Shown here: in pieces, positions 17,422 through 26,574 of the stretch
How the letters are laid out: every line of letters starts with the position of its first letter
How positions within the stretch are numbered: position 1 is the first letter of the stretch
Assembly (NCBI GenBank): GCA_963810195.1
Contig: CAWEMO010000001.1
Span: 1,240,001-1,304,000 of the forward strand
Reading direction: 5' to 3'
From: Chersky-840 sp963810195
Lineage (GTDB): Bacteria; Actinomycetota; Acidimicrobiia; Acidimicrobiales; UBA8190
Length of the DNA: 64,000 nucleotides
The notes under the pieces: model-generated
What the model was told of the DNA's origin: nothing
What the model saw: only the letters and a program-made list of their open reading frames with translations
The model's database searches: none
Made by a program: the position numbers and the translations under genes

Positions 17422-18426
17422 GGGCCGTACGTACTGGCGTTGGCGGAACGCAGGGCGCGCACGTAGCCCGTGCGCTCGTAGGCCGTGCCGTCCTCTTCGG
17501 GGGCGACGGCCAGCTTCCCGCGCACGTCGCCCACGGCGGCGAACCCCTTGCGCGCCATCCAGTCGGTCAGGCCGTCCAACAGGGTCGCGGCGTGCGAGGG
17601 GCCGTGGCGCAGCAGCGACGAGGTGGTCATGACGACGTCCGCTCCGGCCAGCAGGTACTTGGCCACGTCCTCAGGGCCCTCGACCCCGGTCGAAGCGGCG
17701 AGCGACGCGCGCAGACGTCCGTGGAGCAGCGCGATCCAGGTGCGCGGGACCCGGGCTTCGGCCGGGCCGGAAAGACCGACGCCGGGCACGACGGCGAGCG
17801 ATTCGGGGTCGATGTCGGGCTGCAGGATGCGGTTGAAGAGCACGAGGCCGTCGGCCCCGGCCGCATCGAGCTGCCGGGCCATGTCCCCGGTCGAGCTGAA
17901 GTGCGGGCTCAACTTGACCGCCACCGGCACGCTCACCGCGTCCTTGACGCGCTGGAGGATCTCGACGATGGCGCACCTCGACCTCGCGCCCCGACACACT
18001 CGAATCACCGGGGACGTAATACACGTTGAGCTCGATGGCGACGGCACCGGCGTCCTCGATGGCCCGCGCGAACGTGGTCCAGCCGCCCGGGGTCACGCCG
18101 TTGAGGCTCCCGATCACAGGGATCTCGACCGCGGCCGCGGCCCGCTCGACCAGGCTGAGGTACCGGCGGGGACCGGACACTTCCCCGGCCGCCTCGGGGA
18201 AGTAGGACAGCGACTCGGCGAAGCTCTCGGTGCCGGCCTCCGCCAGGCGCGCGCTGCGGGCCGCCTCCTCGGTCAGCTCCTCCTCGAACAGCGAGTACAG
18301 CACCACGGCGCCGACGCCGGCGTCGGCGAGCCGTCGGACCCCCTCGAGGGTGTGCGACAGTGGGGACGCCGAGGCGACGAGCGGATTGCGCAGCGCCAGT
18401 CCCATGTACTTCGTGGACAGGTCCAT
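17415..18426 (-). pseudogene. dihydroorotate dehydrogenase-like protein (frameshifted)
   Basis: The N-terminal segment (MDLSTKYMGLALRNPLVASA ... AVAIELNVYYVPGDSSVSG) and the C-terminal segment (IVEILQRVKDAVSVPVAVKL ... ASTYGPW) are the two halves of one TIM-barrel flavoprotein of about 335 residues, split by one missing base near 17970 (GTGCGCCATCGTC). FMN-phosphate and substrate motifs NGVTPGGW and KLSPHFSSTG are intact. No Fe-S motif is present. In other genomes this subgroup sits beside pyruvate:ferredoxin oxidoreductase. Here the ATG overlaps the nifJ stop (TGATG), so it is the third gene of that operon. Its real substrate is unknown; the true pyrD would not normally sit here. Confidence 0.8.
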
Positions 18427-21400
18427 CAGTGCTCCCTGCGGGCGTCGGCCGGGAAACGGTGCGCGGGCCGGGTCGCCATCTCCTCGTAGGTCTCCCAGCG
18501 CTGCCTGACCGCCGCCTGAGCCAGGTCACCCAGTCGTTCGGCCTCGGCGGGATCGGAGTTCGCCAGCGATGCGAAGCGCAGCTCGCGGCGCCGGTACTCG
18601 TTGAGCGCCAGGCGTGGTCGGGGCGAGTCGAGCATGAAGGGATTGCCTCCCTCGGCGCGCACCACGGGGTTGTAGCGGACGAGCGGCCAGTAGCCACTGG
18701 CCACGGCGCGGTACTGCTGGTCGAGCCCGTCGCGCATCTCGATGCCGTGCGCGATGCAGTGGCTGTAGGCGATGACGAGCGACGGGCCGTCGTAGGCCTC
18801 GGCCTCGCGAAACGCCCGCAGGGTCTGCTCGGGGTCAGCCCCCATGGCGACCCGGGCCACGTAGACACTTCCGTACGCGATCGCCTGCAGGGCGAGATCC
18901 TTCTTCTCCACCGTCTTGCCGGCGGCGGCGAATTTGGCGACCGCACCCAGAGGCGTCGACTTGGACATCTGACCGCCGGTGTTCGAATACACCTCCGTGT
19001 CGAGCACGAGCACGTTCACGTTGTGGCCGCTGGCGAGGACGTGGTCGAGCCCGCCGAAGCCGATGTCATAGGCCCAGCCGTCACCGCCCACGATCCACAC
19101 GCTCCGTCGCACGAGGTGGTCGACGACGCTCGCCAGATCGAGCGCGGCGGGGCCGTCCAAGGCGGCGAGCCGGCGCTCGAGCTCTGCCACGCGGAGCCGC
19201 TGGGCGTGCAGGTCGGACTCCGAGAGCTGCGGCGCGCCGAGGACGGCGTCGACGAGCTCTGCGCCGAGCACGTCGCGCAGCTCCTCGAGCCGTGTCCGGG
19301 CGAGCTCGAGGTGGCGGTCAGCCGCCAGACGCAGGCCGAGGCCGAACTCGGCGTTGTCCTCGAACAGCGAGTTCGACCACGCCGGGCCGCGCCCCTCGCC
19401 GTCGGTGGTCCACGGCGTGGTGGGGAGGTTGCCACCGTAGATCGACGAGCAGCCGGTGGCGTTGGCGATCACCGCCCGGTCGCCGAAGAGCTGGGACAGG
19501 AGCTTCAGGTACGGCGTCTCGCCACAACCCGCGCAGGCACCGGAGAACTCGAACAGCGGCTGCAGGAACTGGGTGCCGCGTACCGTGCCGAAGTCCACCC
19601 GGGTGCGCTCGGCGACCGGCAGTGTCTCGAAGAACGCGATGTTGTCCTGTTCGGCCGGGGTGAGCGACTCCAGGGAGGTGAGGTTGATGGCCTTGCGAGA
19701 TGGGTCGTCGGGCGCCAGGGCCGGACAGGCCTCGACGCAGAGCCCGCAGCCCGTGCAGTCGTCCACGTAGACCTGCAACGTGTATCCGGTGTCGGGGAGC
19801 CCCCGAGCCCGCAGCGGCGCGGAACGGAAGGCGGGCGGGGCGGAGTCCAGCTGCGATCGGCCGTAGTACTTCGAACGGATGACGCTGTGCGGGCAGACGA
19901 AGCTGCAATTCCCGCACTGAATGCACAGATCGGGGTCCCACAGGGCGACGAGCTCCGAGATCTTGCGCTTCTCATAGGCCGCCGTCCCGACCGGCCACGT
20001 CCCGTCCGCCGGCAGGGCGCTCACCGGCAGCTCGTCGCCCCGGCCGGCCATCAACGCGGCGGTGACATCGCGCACGAACGCCGGTGCGCCCGCCGGGACC
20101 AGCGGCACCGGCTCGAGCGTCGAGGTCGCGGCCCGGGGCACCCCGACCCGCACGAGGCCTTCGACGGCGCGATCGACCGCCCGGAGGTTCGCCTCGACCA
20201 CCTCGCTGCCGCGCCGCTCGTAGCTCTTGGCGATGGCCGCCTTCACCCGCGTGATGGCCTCGTCCCGCTCGAGCACCCCGGAGATGGCGAAGAAGCAGGT
20301 CTGCAGGATGGTGTTGATGCGCCCGTCCAGTCCCGCCTCGCGTGCGATCCGGCCGGCGTCGATGACGTACAGCTCGATCCCCTTGGCGACGATCTGCTCC
20401 TGGATCGGACGTGAGAGCGCATCCCAGAGCTCGGCGGCAGGACGCCCGAAGTTCAGCAGCAGCGTGGACGCGGGCGCGGCGCGGTCGAGGACCTCGGCCT
20501 GGGCCAGCAGCCCGAAATGGTGGCAGCCGATGAAGCCCGCCTGCTCGACCAGGTACGGCGCCCGGATGGGGTAGGGCCCGAAGCGCAGGTGCGAAGCGGT
20601 CTGCGCCCCGGACTTCTTGGAGTCGTAGACGAAGTAGCCCTGGCAGTACAGATGGGCCTCGGCGCCGAGGATCTTGACCGTGTTCTTGTTGGCGCCGACG
20701 GTCCCGTCCGAGCCGAGCCCGTAGAAGACCGCCCGCAGCGTCTCGGCGGGCTCGATGTCGAGCGACGCCTCGTGGGAGAGGCTCAGACCCGAGACGTCGT
20801 CGGTGATGCCGACGGTGAACCTCCGCCGCGGTCGCTCCTTTCCGAGCTCGTCGAACACCCCCGCCACCATGGCCGGTGAGAGCTCCTTGGACGCCAGCCC
20901 GTACCGACCACCGGTGACGATCGGCATGACCCCGCCCCCGGCGCCGGCGTGCGCCTCGGCCAGGGCGCAGACCACGTCGAGCAAGAGCGGCTCCCCCAGC
21001 GAGCCCGGCTCCTTGGTCCGGTCGAGCACGCTCACCCGTGACACGGTCGGGGGCAGCGCGGCCAGGATCGCCTCGGCCGGGAACGGCCGGAAGAGCCGGA
21101 CCGTCAGCGCCCCCACGCGCTCACCGCGCCCGCAGAGGTATTCGACGGTCTCCCGGGTCGTCTCGGCGCCCGATCCCATGACCACGACGACGCGCTCGGC
21201 TTCGGGGTGCCCCGTGTAGTCCACGAGGTGGTAGCGACGGCCGGTCCGTTGCGCCAGACGGTCCATGGCGTCCTCGACAAGCCCCGGAGTGCGGGCGTAG
21301 AAGGGGTTGGTAGTCTCGCGCGCCTGGAAGTAGACGTCGGGGTTCTGCGCCGTGCCCCGGATGAAGGGGTGCTCCGGCGACAGGGCGCGCCCGCGATGGG

Positions 21401-21995
21401 CGCGGACCAGCTCCTCGGGGACGAGCGCACGCAGGTCGTCGTCGGAGAGCATCTCGATCGTGTTGAGCTCGTGCGACGTCCGGAAGCCGTCGAAGAAGTG
21501 GACGAACGGGATCCTGCTCGAGATCGTGGCGGCGTGGCTCACGGCGGCCAGGTCGTGCGCTTCTTGGACCGAGGACGACGACAGGATGGCGAAACCCGTC
21601 TGCCTGATGGCCATGACGTCGGAATGGTCGCCGAAGATCGACAGCGCCTGGGTGGCCAGGGCGCGGGCCGCGACGTGGAACACCGTCGGCGTGAGCTCAC
21701 CGGCGATCTTGTACATGTTCGGGATCATGAGCAACAACCCCTGCGAGGCGGTGAACGTCGTGGAGAGCGCCCCGCCCTGCAGGGACCCGTGCAGCGCCCC
21801 GGCCGCCCCGCCCTCGCTCTGCAGCTCCAGCACGGCGGGCACGCTGCCCCAGACGTTGGGCCGACCCTTGCTGGACCACTCGTCGGTCAGCTCGGCCATG
21901 GGCGACGCCGGCGTGATCGGGTAGATGCAGCAGACCTCGCTCAGCCGGTAGGCGACCGACGCCGCCGCCTCGTTCCCGTCGAGCGTGACCCGCAT
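18426..21995 (-). CDS. nifJ: pyruvate:ferredoxin (flavodoxin) oxidoreductase
   Basis: About 1189 residues, the normal length of single-chain PFOR, which oxidises pyruvate plus CoA to acetyl-CoA and CO2 and reduces ferredoxin. Domain order: pyruvate-binding domain I (EAAASVAYRLSEVCCIYPIT at the start), domain II, a gamma/CoA region, two [4Fe-4S] ferredoxin clusters (CIQCGNCSFVCPHS and CTGCGLCVEACPAL), and the thiamine-diphosphate domain with CAGCGETPYLKLL, ATGCSSIYGGNLPTTPW and GGDGWAYDIGFGGLDHVL. All key cysteines are visible. ATG 21995 or GTG 21998 starts it, overlapping the stop of the flavoprotein gene. It suggests anaerobic pyruvate oxidation feeding ferredoxin to the hydrogenase or flavoprotein. 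Confidence 0.95.
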   Translation of the reverse strand: MRVTLDGNEAAASVAYRLSEVCCIYPITPASPMAELTDEWSSKGRPNVWGSVPAVLELQSEGGAAGALHGSLQGGALSTTFTASQGLLLMIPNMYKIAGELTPTVFHVAARALATQALSIFGDHSDVMAIRQTGFAILSSSSVQEAHDLAAVSHAATISSRIPFVHFFDGFRTSHELNTIEMLSDDDLRALVPEELVRAHRGRALSPEHPFIRGTAQNPDVYFQARETTNPFYARTPGLVEDAMDRLAQRTGRRYHLVDYTGHPEAERVVVVMGSGAETTRETVEYLCGRGERVGALTVRLFRPFPAEAILAALPPTVSRVSVLDRTKEPGSLGEPLLLDVVCALAEAHAGAGGGVMPIVTGGRYGLASKELSPAMVAGVFDELGKERPRRRFTVGITDDVSGLSLSHEASLDIEPAETLRAVFYGLGSDGTVGANKNTVKILGAEAHLYCQGYFVYDSKKSGAQTASHLRFGPYPIRAPYLVEQAGFIGCHHFGLLAQAEVLDRAAPASTLLLNFGRPAAELWDALSRPIQEQIVAKGIELYVIDAGRIAREAGLDGRINTILQTCFFAISGVLERDEAITRVKAAIAKSYERRGSEVVEANLRAVDRAVEGLVRVGVPRAATSTLEPVPLVPAGAPAFVRDVTAALMAGRGDELPVSALPADGTWPVGTAAYEKRKISELVALWDPDLCIQCGNCSFVCPHSVIRSKYYGRSQLDSAPPAFRSAPLRARGLPDTGYTLQVYVDDCTGCGLCVEACPALAPDDPSRKAINLTSLESLTPAEQDNIAFFETLPVAERTRVDFGTVRGTQFLQPLFEFSGACAGCGETPYLKLLSQLFGDRAVIANATGCSSIYGGNLPTTPWTTDGEGRGPAWSNSLFEDNAEFGLGLRLAADRHLELARTRLEELRDVLGAELVDAVLGAPQLSESDLHAQRLRVAELERRLAALDGPAALDLASVVDHLVRRSVWIVGGDGWAYDIGFGGLDHVLASGHNVNVLVLDTEVYSNTGGQMSKSTPLGAVAKFAAAGKTVEKKDLALQAIAYGSVYVARVAMGADPEQTLRAFREAEAYDGPSLVIAYSHCIAHGIEMRDGLDQQYRAVASGYWPLVRYNPVVRAEGGNPFMLDSPRPRLALNEYRRRELRFASLANSDPAEAERLGDLAQAAVRQRWETYEEMATRPAHRFPADARREH

Positions 21996-23766
21996 CACCC
22001 CCCCTCCGACGCCATGCCGATCGTGCCCTCCGGCACCATGTCACCGGCGCCCTCCGGCACCATGTCACCGGCGCCCTCCGGCACCATGTCACCGGCGCCC
22101 TCCGGCACCATGTCACCGGCGCCCTCCGGCACCATGTCACCGGCGCCCTCCGGCACCATGTCGATGGCGTGCACGGGGCACTGCTCGAAGCACGCTGCGC
22201 ACCCGGTGCACCGCTCGTAGTCGAACCGGTAGCGGTGGCCGACGCCGAGCTTGATGACCGCATCCTCGGGGCACGCTCCGAGACAGCCGTCGCACTCGAA
22301 GCAGTTGCCGCACGACAGGCACCGCGCCGCCTCGTAGCTCGCCTCGCCGGCCGACAGGCCCCCGAGCACCTCGCCGAAGCCGGCCACGCGCTCGTCGGGC
22401 GCGACCTCGGGCTGCAGGCGGCGGGGGGCGTCGCCGAAGTACCACAGGTTCAACAGGTCGAAGGCGGCCACCGCGTGCTTGGACGTCTCGGGCAGCACAT
22501 CCCCCCCAGCCAGGCGTCGATGTGGCGGGCGGCCTTCTTCCCGTGCCCCACACCCACTGTCACCGTACGCTCCGCCGGCACCATGTCCCCTCCCGCGAAC
22601 ACGCCCGGACAGCCGGTCATCATCGAGCCCGACACCACCACGGTGCCGTCCGAGGTGAACTCGACGCCGGGGACGGTCCTCAGGAAGGTGCTGTCGGTCT
22701 CCTGGCCGACGGCGAGGATGATCGTGTCGGCGGCGAGCTCTTCGAAGCGTCCGGTGGGCCGGGGAAACCCGCTCTCGTCCAGCTCCATGGCCTCGACGGT
22801 GAGGGTGGGCCCGTCGAAGGCGGTGATGGTCCGGAGCCAGTTGATGCGCACCCCCTCGCGCTCGGCGTCCTCGGCCTCCTCCTCGTGCGCGGGCATCTGG
22901 GCCCGGGTGCGCCGGTAGACGATGAGCGCCTCGTCGGCACCGAGGCGCCGGGCGGTGCGGGCCGCGTCCATGGCCGTGTTCCCCCCGCCGTAGACGGCCA
23001 CGCGCCGGCCGATCGACGGCCGTTCGCCCGACGCCACGCTGCGCAGGAACGACACCGCGTCCACGATCCGCCCCGCGTCGCGGGCCGGGATGTCGACGCG
23101 CTTGGACAGATGCGCCCCCACCGCCACGAAGACGGCGTCGAACCCCCCGTCGCGCCGCTCGGCGGCCAGATCCTCGACCCGGTGCCCGCCGGTCATCCGC
23201 ACACCGAGGGCCGCGATCCGCTCGATCTCGGTGCCGAGGACCTCGCGGGGCATCCGGTAGGCGGGGATGCCGTAGCGCATCATCCCACCGGGCTCGCTCC
23301 CGGCGTCGCGGATCTCGACCTCGTGGCCCAGACGGGCGAGGTGGTAGGCGGCGGACAACCCGCTCGGTCCGGCGCCGACGACCAGGACGCGTTTGCCGGT
23401 GCGGACCGGTGGCGCGGAGAGCGCCCACCCCTGCTCCATCGCCAGATCACCGAGGAAGCGCTCGACCGAATGGATCGAGACCGCACTGTCGAGCTCGGCA
23501 CGATTGCACGACCCCTCGCACGGGTGGTAGCAGACGCGCCCGTGGACGGCCGGGAACGGGTTGTCGGCCACGAGGGCCCGCCAGGCCTCCTGGTGACGGC
23601 CGGCTTCGACGTGCGCCAGCCAGGCCTGGATGTTCTCACCGGCCGGACAGCCTGCGTTGCACGGGGGGAGCAGGTCCACGTAGACCGGGCGTCGGCTCCG
23701 GACCGGCCCGGCACGGGCGTGCTCGTCCGACAGCTCTGGCAGCCGCGTGACGTCTCGCGGAGTCAA
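21995..23766 (-). pseudogene. GltD-like NADPH:ferredoxin-type flavoprotein with C-terminal ferredoxin domain (frameshifted)
   Basis: About 590 residues if repaired. The N-terminal Fe-S domain (CNAGCPAGENIQAWL) leads to an FAD site (VLVVGAGPSGLSAAYHLARL) and an NAD(P)H site (VAVYGGGNTAMDAARTARRL), as in the glutamate synthase small subunit. After a frameshift at 22502-22508 the frame continues LPETSKHAVAAFDLLNLWYF, then CLSCGNCFECDGCLGACPED and CTGCAACFEQCPVHAID, two [4Fe-4S] sites. The break is a run of seven G on the coding strand where eight would keep the frame. The TTG start at 23766 is weak. The stop overlaps nifJ, so NADPH and the PFOR ferredoxin pool are probably exchanged here. The tail is a tandem repeat. 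Confidence 0.82.
22025..22168. repeat. 24-bp tandem repeat (6 units) in the flavoprotein C-terminus
   Basis: Five identical units, each GCCCTCCGGCACC followed by ATGTCACCGGC on the plus strand, then a sixth that diverges in its last bases. The units are contiguous, so this is not CRISPR. In the minus frame each encodes GDMVPEGA. The unit keeps frame, so copy-number change would only lengthen the tail. Confidence 0.95.
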
Positions 23767-23862
23767 CGCACCGTTCTTCCACCCATGGGGGCCATCCTTG
23801 TGGAACGTCGGCCACGCTACTCGTGGCCGACTGTGGCCCTGGCGTGGTGCGAGGTCGAAGTG

Positions 23863-24825
23863 TCAGGGGCTCCCGTTGTCTTCGGTCTCGCCTCGAGAGG
23901 TCGAGTCCGCCACCCAGACCGTCCCCGTGGACGCTCCGTCGCCGGCGACGGAGGCGTCGCCGTTGGCGGACTCTCCGGGCAGCACTCCCCGCAGACCGTT
24001 CATGATCCCCCCCAACAGCTCCATGGGGACGACGATCTTCGTCGAGGGGGCCGTGCCGACCTGCTTGAGCGTCTCGAGGTATTGGAGCTGCATGGTGTTG
24101 CGGTCGAGTCCGCGCCCGACCACGAGGATGGTCTGGAGCCCGGCTGCCAACCCCTCGGCCCGGAGGATGGCGGACTGTCGCTCGCCTTCCGCGCCGAGGA
24201 TGGCGGCCTGCTTCGTGCCCTCGGCGAGGGTGATGGCCGCCTGCTTCTGGCCCTGGGCCTCGGTGATGGCCGCCCGCCTCGTGCGTTCAGCCGACATCTG
24301 GCGGGTCATGGCGTCGAGGACACCGGCAGGAGGGTTGACCTCGCGCACCTCCACCGTGGTCACCTTGACGCCCCAGCGCTCGGTGACCTCGTCGAGGCGG
24401 ACGCGCAGTGACGCGTTCATCTCCTCACGCTTCGAAAGCACGTCATCGAGGGGCATGTCCCCCACGACGCTCCGAAGCGTGGTGGCGGCGACGTTCTGTG
24501 CCGCGGCAGCGAAGTTCTGCACCTGGAGCACCGTCATCGAAGGGTCGACGACCTTGTAGAAGATGATGAAGTCGATCGAGATGGACGCATTGTCCTTGGT
24601 GATGGCCGTCTGGTGAGGGATCTCGAGAAATCGCTCGCGCAGGTCCACCCACGAGGTCCTGTCGGTCACAGGGTTGATGAGCACGAGCCCGGGGCCCCTG
24701 ACACCCACCGCTCGACCGAGCCGGAACAGCACGATCCGTTGGTACTCACGGATGATCTTCACCGAGAACGCCAACATGACGAGCACGAAGAGGACCACCA
24801 CCCCGATGATGATGCCGACAATCAC
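23863..24825 (-). CDS. slipin / stomatin-like SPFH membrane protein
   Basis: About 320 residues. One N-terminal transmembrane helix (VGIIIGVVVLFVLVMLAFSV, 3-22) is followed by KIIREYQRIVLFRLGRAVG and the SPFH/band-7 domain (GPGLVLINPVTDRTSWVDLR). A long Ala/Gln/Glu-rich coiled coil (RRAAITEAQGQKQAAITLAE and on) and an oligomerisation helix follow. The C-terminus is polar. Bacterial slipins scaffold membrane microdomains, usually with an NfeD partner. The GTG at 24825 overlaps the NfeD-like stop by 4 nt (GTGA), and the longer open frame upstream is antisense noise over that gene. No protease domain is present in the pair. Confidence 0.92.
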   Translation of the reverse strand: MIVGIIIGVVVLFVLVMLAFSVKIIREYQRIVLFRLGRAVGVRGPGLVLINPVTDRTSWVDLRERFLEIPHQTAITKDNASISIDFIIFYKVVDPSMTVLQVQNFAAAAQNVAATTLRSVVGDMPLDDVLSKREEMNASLRVRLDEVTERWGVKVTTVEVREVNPPAGVLDAMTRQMSAERTRRAAITEAQGQKQAAITLAEGTKQAAILGAEGERQSAILRAEGLAAGLQTILVVGRGLDRNTMQLQYLETLKQVGTAPSTKIVVPMELLGGIMNGLRGVLPGESANGDASVAGDGASTGTVWVADSTSRGETEDNGSP

Positions 24826-25316
24826 GTGTTCCGCTCCTTGGCCTTGTCGAGGCTGAGGCTTCTGTCCCTGGGTAACGCCTCGTCTTCCTCGCCCCAGACT
24901 TCCAGGTGCACTCCCACCGCCCGGAGGACCTGCACGCGACAGCCCGCCCGCACGTCCCCGTTGACCGACACCGCGGACCAGTCCTCGCCACGGACACGCA
25001 CGATGCCCTCGGGGGTCATATCGCCGACGGCGACACCCTCTACGCCTTCGAGGGAGGTGGTGTGATGCCCCGCGATGGCACGACCCGACAGGCCGTTCCA
25101 CGCCATGATCCCCACACCCGCCGAAACCACGACGTCAGCGCTCAATAGTGCCCAGAGCACGGGGGCGGACCGGCCGTCGACGGCCATGAAGACGAGCCAG
25201 GCGGCGGCACAGACGCCGATCACCCCGGCGGCGAAGTGCGCGTGCGGGCCTGTGTGGAAGCCCACCAGCGAAGCGAGCACCACCAGCCCGAGCAGGACTC
25301 CGGCTACGACCCACAT
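24822..25316 (-). CDS. NfeD-like membrane protein
   Basis: A 164-residue protein with three or four N-terminal transmembrane helices (MWVVAGVLLGLVVLASLVGF, then two more to about residue 80), followed by a soluble OB-fold-like domain (about 90-150) with EGVEGVAVGDMTPEGIVRVR and VRAGCRVQVLRAVGVHLEVW, the usual NfeD C-terminal pattern. It overlaps the slipin gene by 4 nt; slipin/NfeD pairs are a classical gene couple that act together in membrane organisation. The ClpP-like protease domain of long NfeD forms is absent. Confidence 0.85.
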   Translation of the reverse strand: MWVVAGVLLGLVVLASLVGFHTGPHAHFAAGVIGVCAAAWLVFMAVDGRSAPVLWALLSADVVVSAGVGIMAWNGLSGRAIAGHHTTSLEGVEGVAVGDMTPEGIVRVRGEDWSAVSVNGDVRAGCRVQVLRAVGVHLEVWGEEDEALPRDRSLSLDKAKERNT

Positions 25317-25374
25317 GGGCGCCTCCTCGTGGTTGCGCCACCGCCATCATACCGCCGGGGTGATGGCGTGACGT

Positions 25375-25394
25375 CGGCGGGTGGGAACCCGCCG
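25375..25394. terminator. hairpin between USP gene and NfeD/slipin operon
   Basis: CGGCGGGT and ACCCGCCG form a perfect 8-bp stem with a GGGA tetraloop. It lies 88 nt past the minus-strand USP stop and before the NfeD gene. No T run is present, so it is a possible terminator or an attenuating stem. Confidence 0.35.
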
Positions 25395-25481
25395 AGGGCG
25401 CGGGTCGACTGAAGGTCGTGGCAGCTCTCTCCCGGGTGGTGGGGCTCACAGGTCATGACGGCGGGCACCGAGCTCGTGGTG

Positions 25482-25967
25482 CTACTTCGCCGATCGGGTG
25501 GGGCGGATGATGACGACCGAGCACGGCGCGTGCATGGCGCACTGCCCGCTCACCGACCCGAGCAGCAACCCGTCGAATCCCCCGAACCCTCTGTCGCCCA
25601 CCACCAGCATCTCGGCACCTCGAGACGCCTTCACCAAGACTTGGGCGGCGTGTCCCTCGACGACTTCACTGCGGACCTGGACCGTGCCGGGGGTCACGAC
25701 CTCGTCGACCACGGCGGCCAGCGCCTTGCGAGCCACATCGGTGGGGTTGGCGGGCGGAGGCAGGCTCTGCAGCCAGGCATGTTCGTCCGAGACGTGCCAT
25801 GCGTGCACGACGTCGAGACGCGCTCCGACGCTCTCGGCATAGTGTGCCGCCCACCGCAGCGCCTCCTTCGATTCCTCCGAGGCGTCCACACCGACGACGA
25901 TCCGCCGGTCCGACAATGCTTGAGCCTCTCCAGCCATCTCATCATCTCGTTGCGCACTCTTCGCCAT
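25482..25967 (-). CDS. universal stress protein, ATP-binding type
   Basis: A 161-residue single UspA domain: RRIVVGVDASEESKEALRWA, then LDVVHAWHV, and the nucleotide motif GDRGFGGFDGLLLGSVS, which fits G-x2-G-x9-G-S of ATP-binding USPs. The ATG at 25967 follows AAAGGAGGGCACGCC, a very good Shine-Dalgarno, and fixes the start. Upstream on the same strand are DosR-like boxes at 26103 and 26159, so hypoxia- or redox-type control is likely. In actinobacteria such USPs support survival during growth arrest. Confidence 0.93.
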   Translation of the reverse strand: MAKSAQRDDEMAGEAQALSDRRIVVGVDASEESKEALRWAAHYAESVGARLDVVHAWHVSDEHAWLQSLPPPANPTDVARKALAAVVDEVVTPGTVQVRSEVVEGHAAQVLVKASRGAEMLVVGDRGFGGFDGLLLGSVSGQCAMHAPCSVVIIRPTRSAK

Positions 25968-26102
25968 GGCGTGCCCTCCTTTGGCCGTTCGGAGCTCGCG
26001 ACCGCCGAAACCCGGACCTGGTGACCGGCGCTCGACCAGCCGACCAGGACCGGAACCGAGGTAGGTCTTCGACCACCGTGCCCCGAAAGAGAGGCGGCCG
26101 GT

Positions 26103-26117
26103 AGAGCCGAAGGTCCC
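26103..26117 (-). promoter_or_regulatory. DosR-like box 1 (USP / DUF1918 intergenic)
   Basis: Minus strand reads GGGACCTTCGGCTCT, 14 of 15 bases of the local consensus GGGACCTTCGGCCCT. It lies between the divergent USP (start 25967) and DUF1918 (start 26248) genes. Similarity to the mycobacterial DosR/DevR box is from memory of that motif. Confidence 0.55.
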
Positions 26118-26158
26118 CCGCTCCCGGACTGCGGTGCCTGACGGAGCGAGGGCTCGAT

Positions 26159-26173
26159 AGTGGCGAAGGACCC
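26159..26173 (-). promoter_or_regulatory. DosR-like box 2 (USP / DUF1918 intergenic)
   Basis: Minus strand reads GGGTCCTTCGCCACT, 12 of 15 matches to the local consensus. It lies 56 bp from box 1 in the same divergent region; paired boxes are usual in the mycobacterial regulon. Confidence 0.4.
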
Positions 26174-26247
26174 TTCCGGGGATACCCAGGAGGGGCGTAC
26201 CGTGGCGCCAGATGTCGGCGACGCCGACCTCACGAGGAGGCACGGAC

Positions 26248-26442
26248 ATGCGAGCTGCCGTGGGAGACAAGATCGTGGTGCGAGGACACCGAGTCGGAGA
26301 GCCCGATCGCGATGCGGTCATCCTGGCCGTCGAGGGAGCCGACGGCGCCCCACCGTACCGGGTGCGTTGGAACGACGACGGGCACGAAGGCGTCTACTTT
26401 CCCGGGGACGACGCCGTGGTCGAGCACTACCCGGTGGCGTGA
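26248..26442 (+). CDS. DUF1918 protein
   Basis: A 64-residue protein, nearly the entire DUF1918 fold: MRAAVGDKIVVRGHRVGEP, then GAPPYRVRWNDDGHEGVYFPG with the family's P-Y-x-V-R-W and F-P-G motifs. ATG at 26248 is preceded by GAGGAGGCACGGAC, a good Shine-Dalgarno. It is divergent from the USP gene with two DosR-like boxes between them. In mycobacteria some DUF1918 genes are dormancy-induced, as I recall, which fits this setting. Molecular role unknown. Confidence 0.88.
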   Translation: MRAAVGDKIVVRGHRVGEPDRDAVILAVEGADGAPPYRVRWNDDGHEGVYFPGDDAVVEHYPVA

Positions 26443-26519
26443 TCGGAACAAGCGAAAGGCGCCCGTCCACCTGACCCGTCCCACAGTCGTAGGGAATCGG
26501 ACGCGGACCTCGGGGGTTC

Positions 26520-26534
26520 TGGACCTTCGGCCCT
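26520..26534 (+). promoter_or_regulatory. DosR-like box 3 (zinc-ribbon gene)
   Basis: TGGACCTTCGGCCCT, 14 of 15 matches to the local consensus; 40 nt separate it from the ATG at 26575. Confidence 0.6.
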
Positions 26535-26574
26535 GGTGGGCGGGGGGCGAACACGTGACGCTGGAGGTGTGAAC

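Noticed and set aside
22025..22168. Possible CRISPR array
   Set aside because: The 24-bp units are contiguous with no spacers, and lie in a coding frame.
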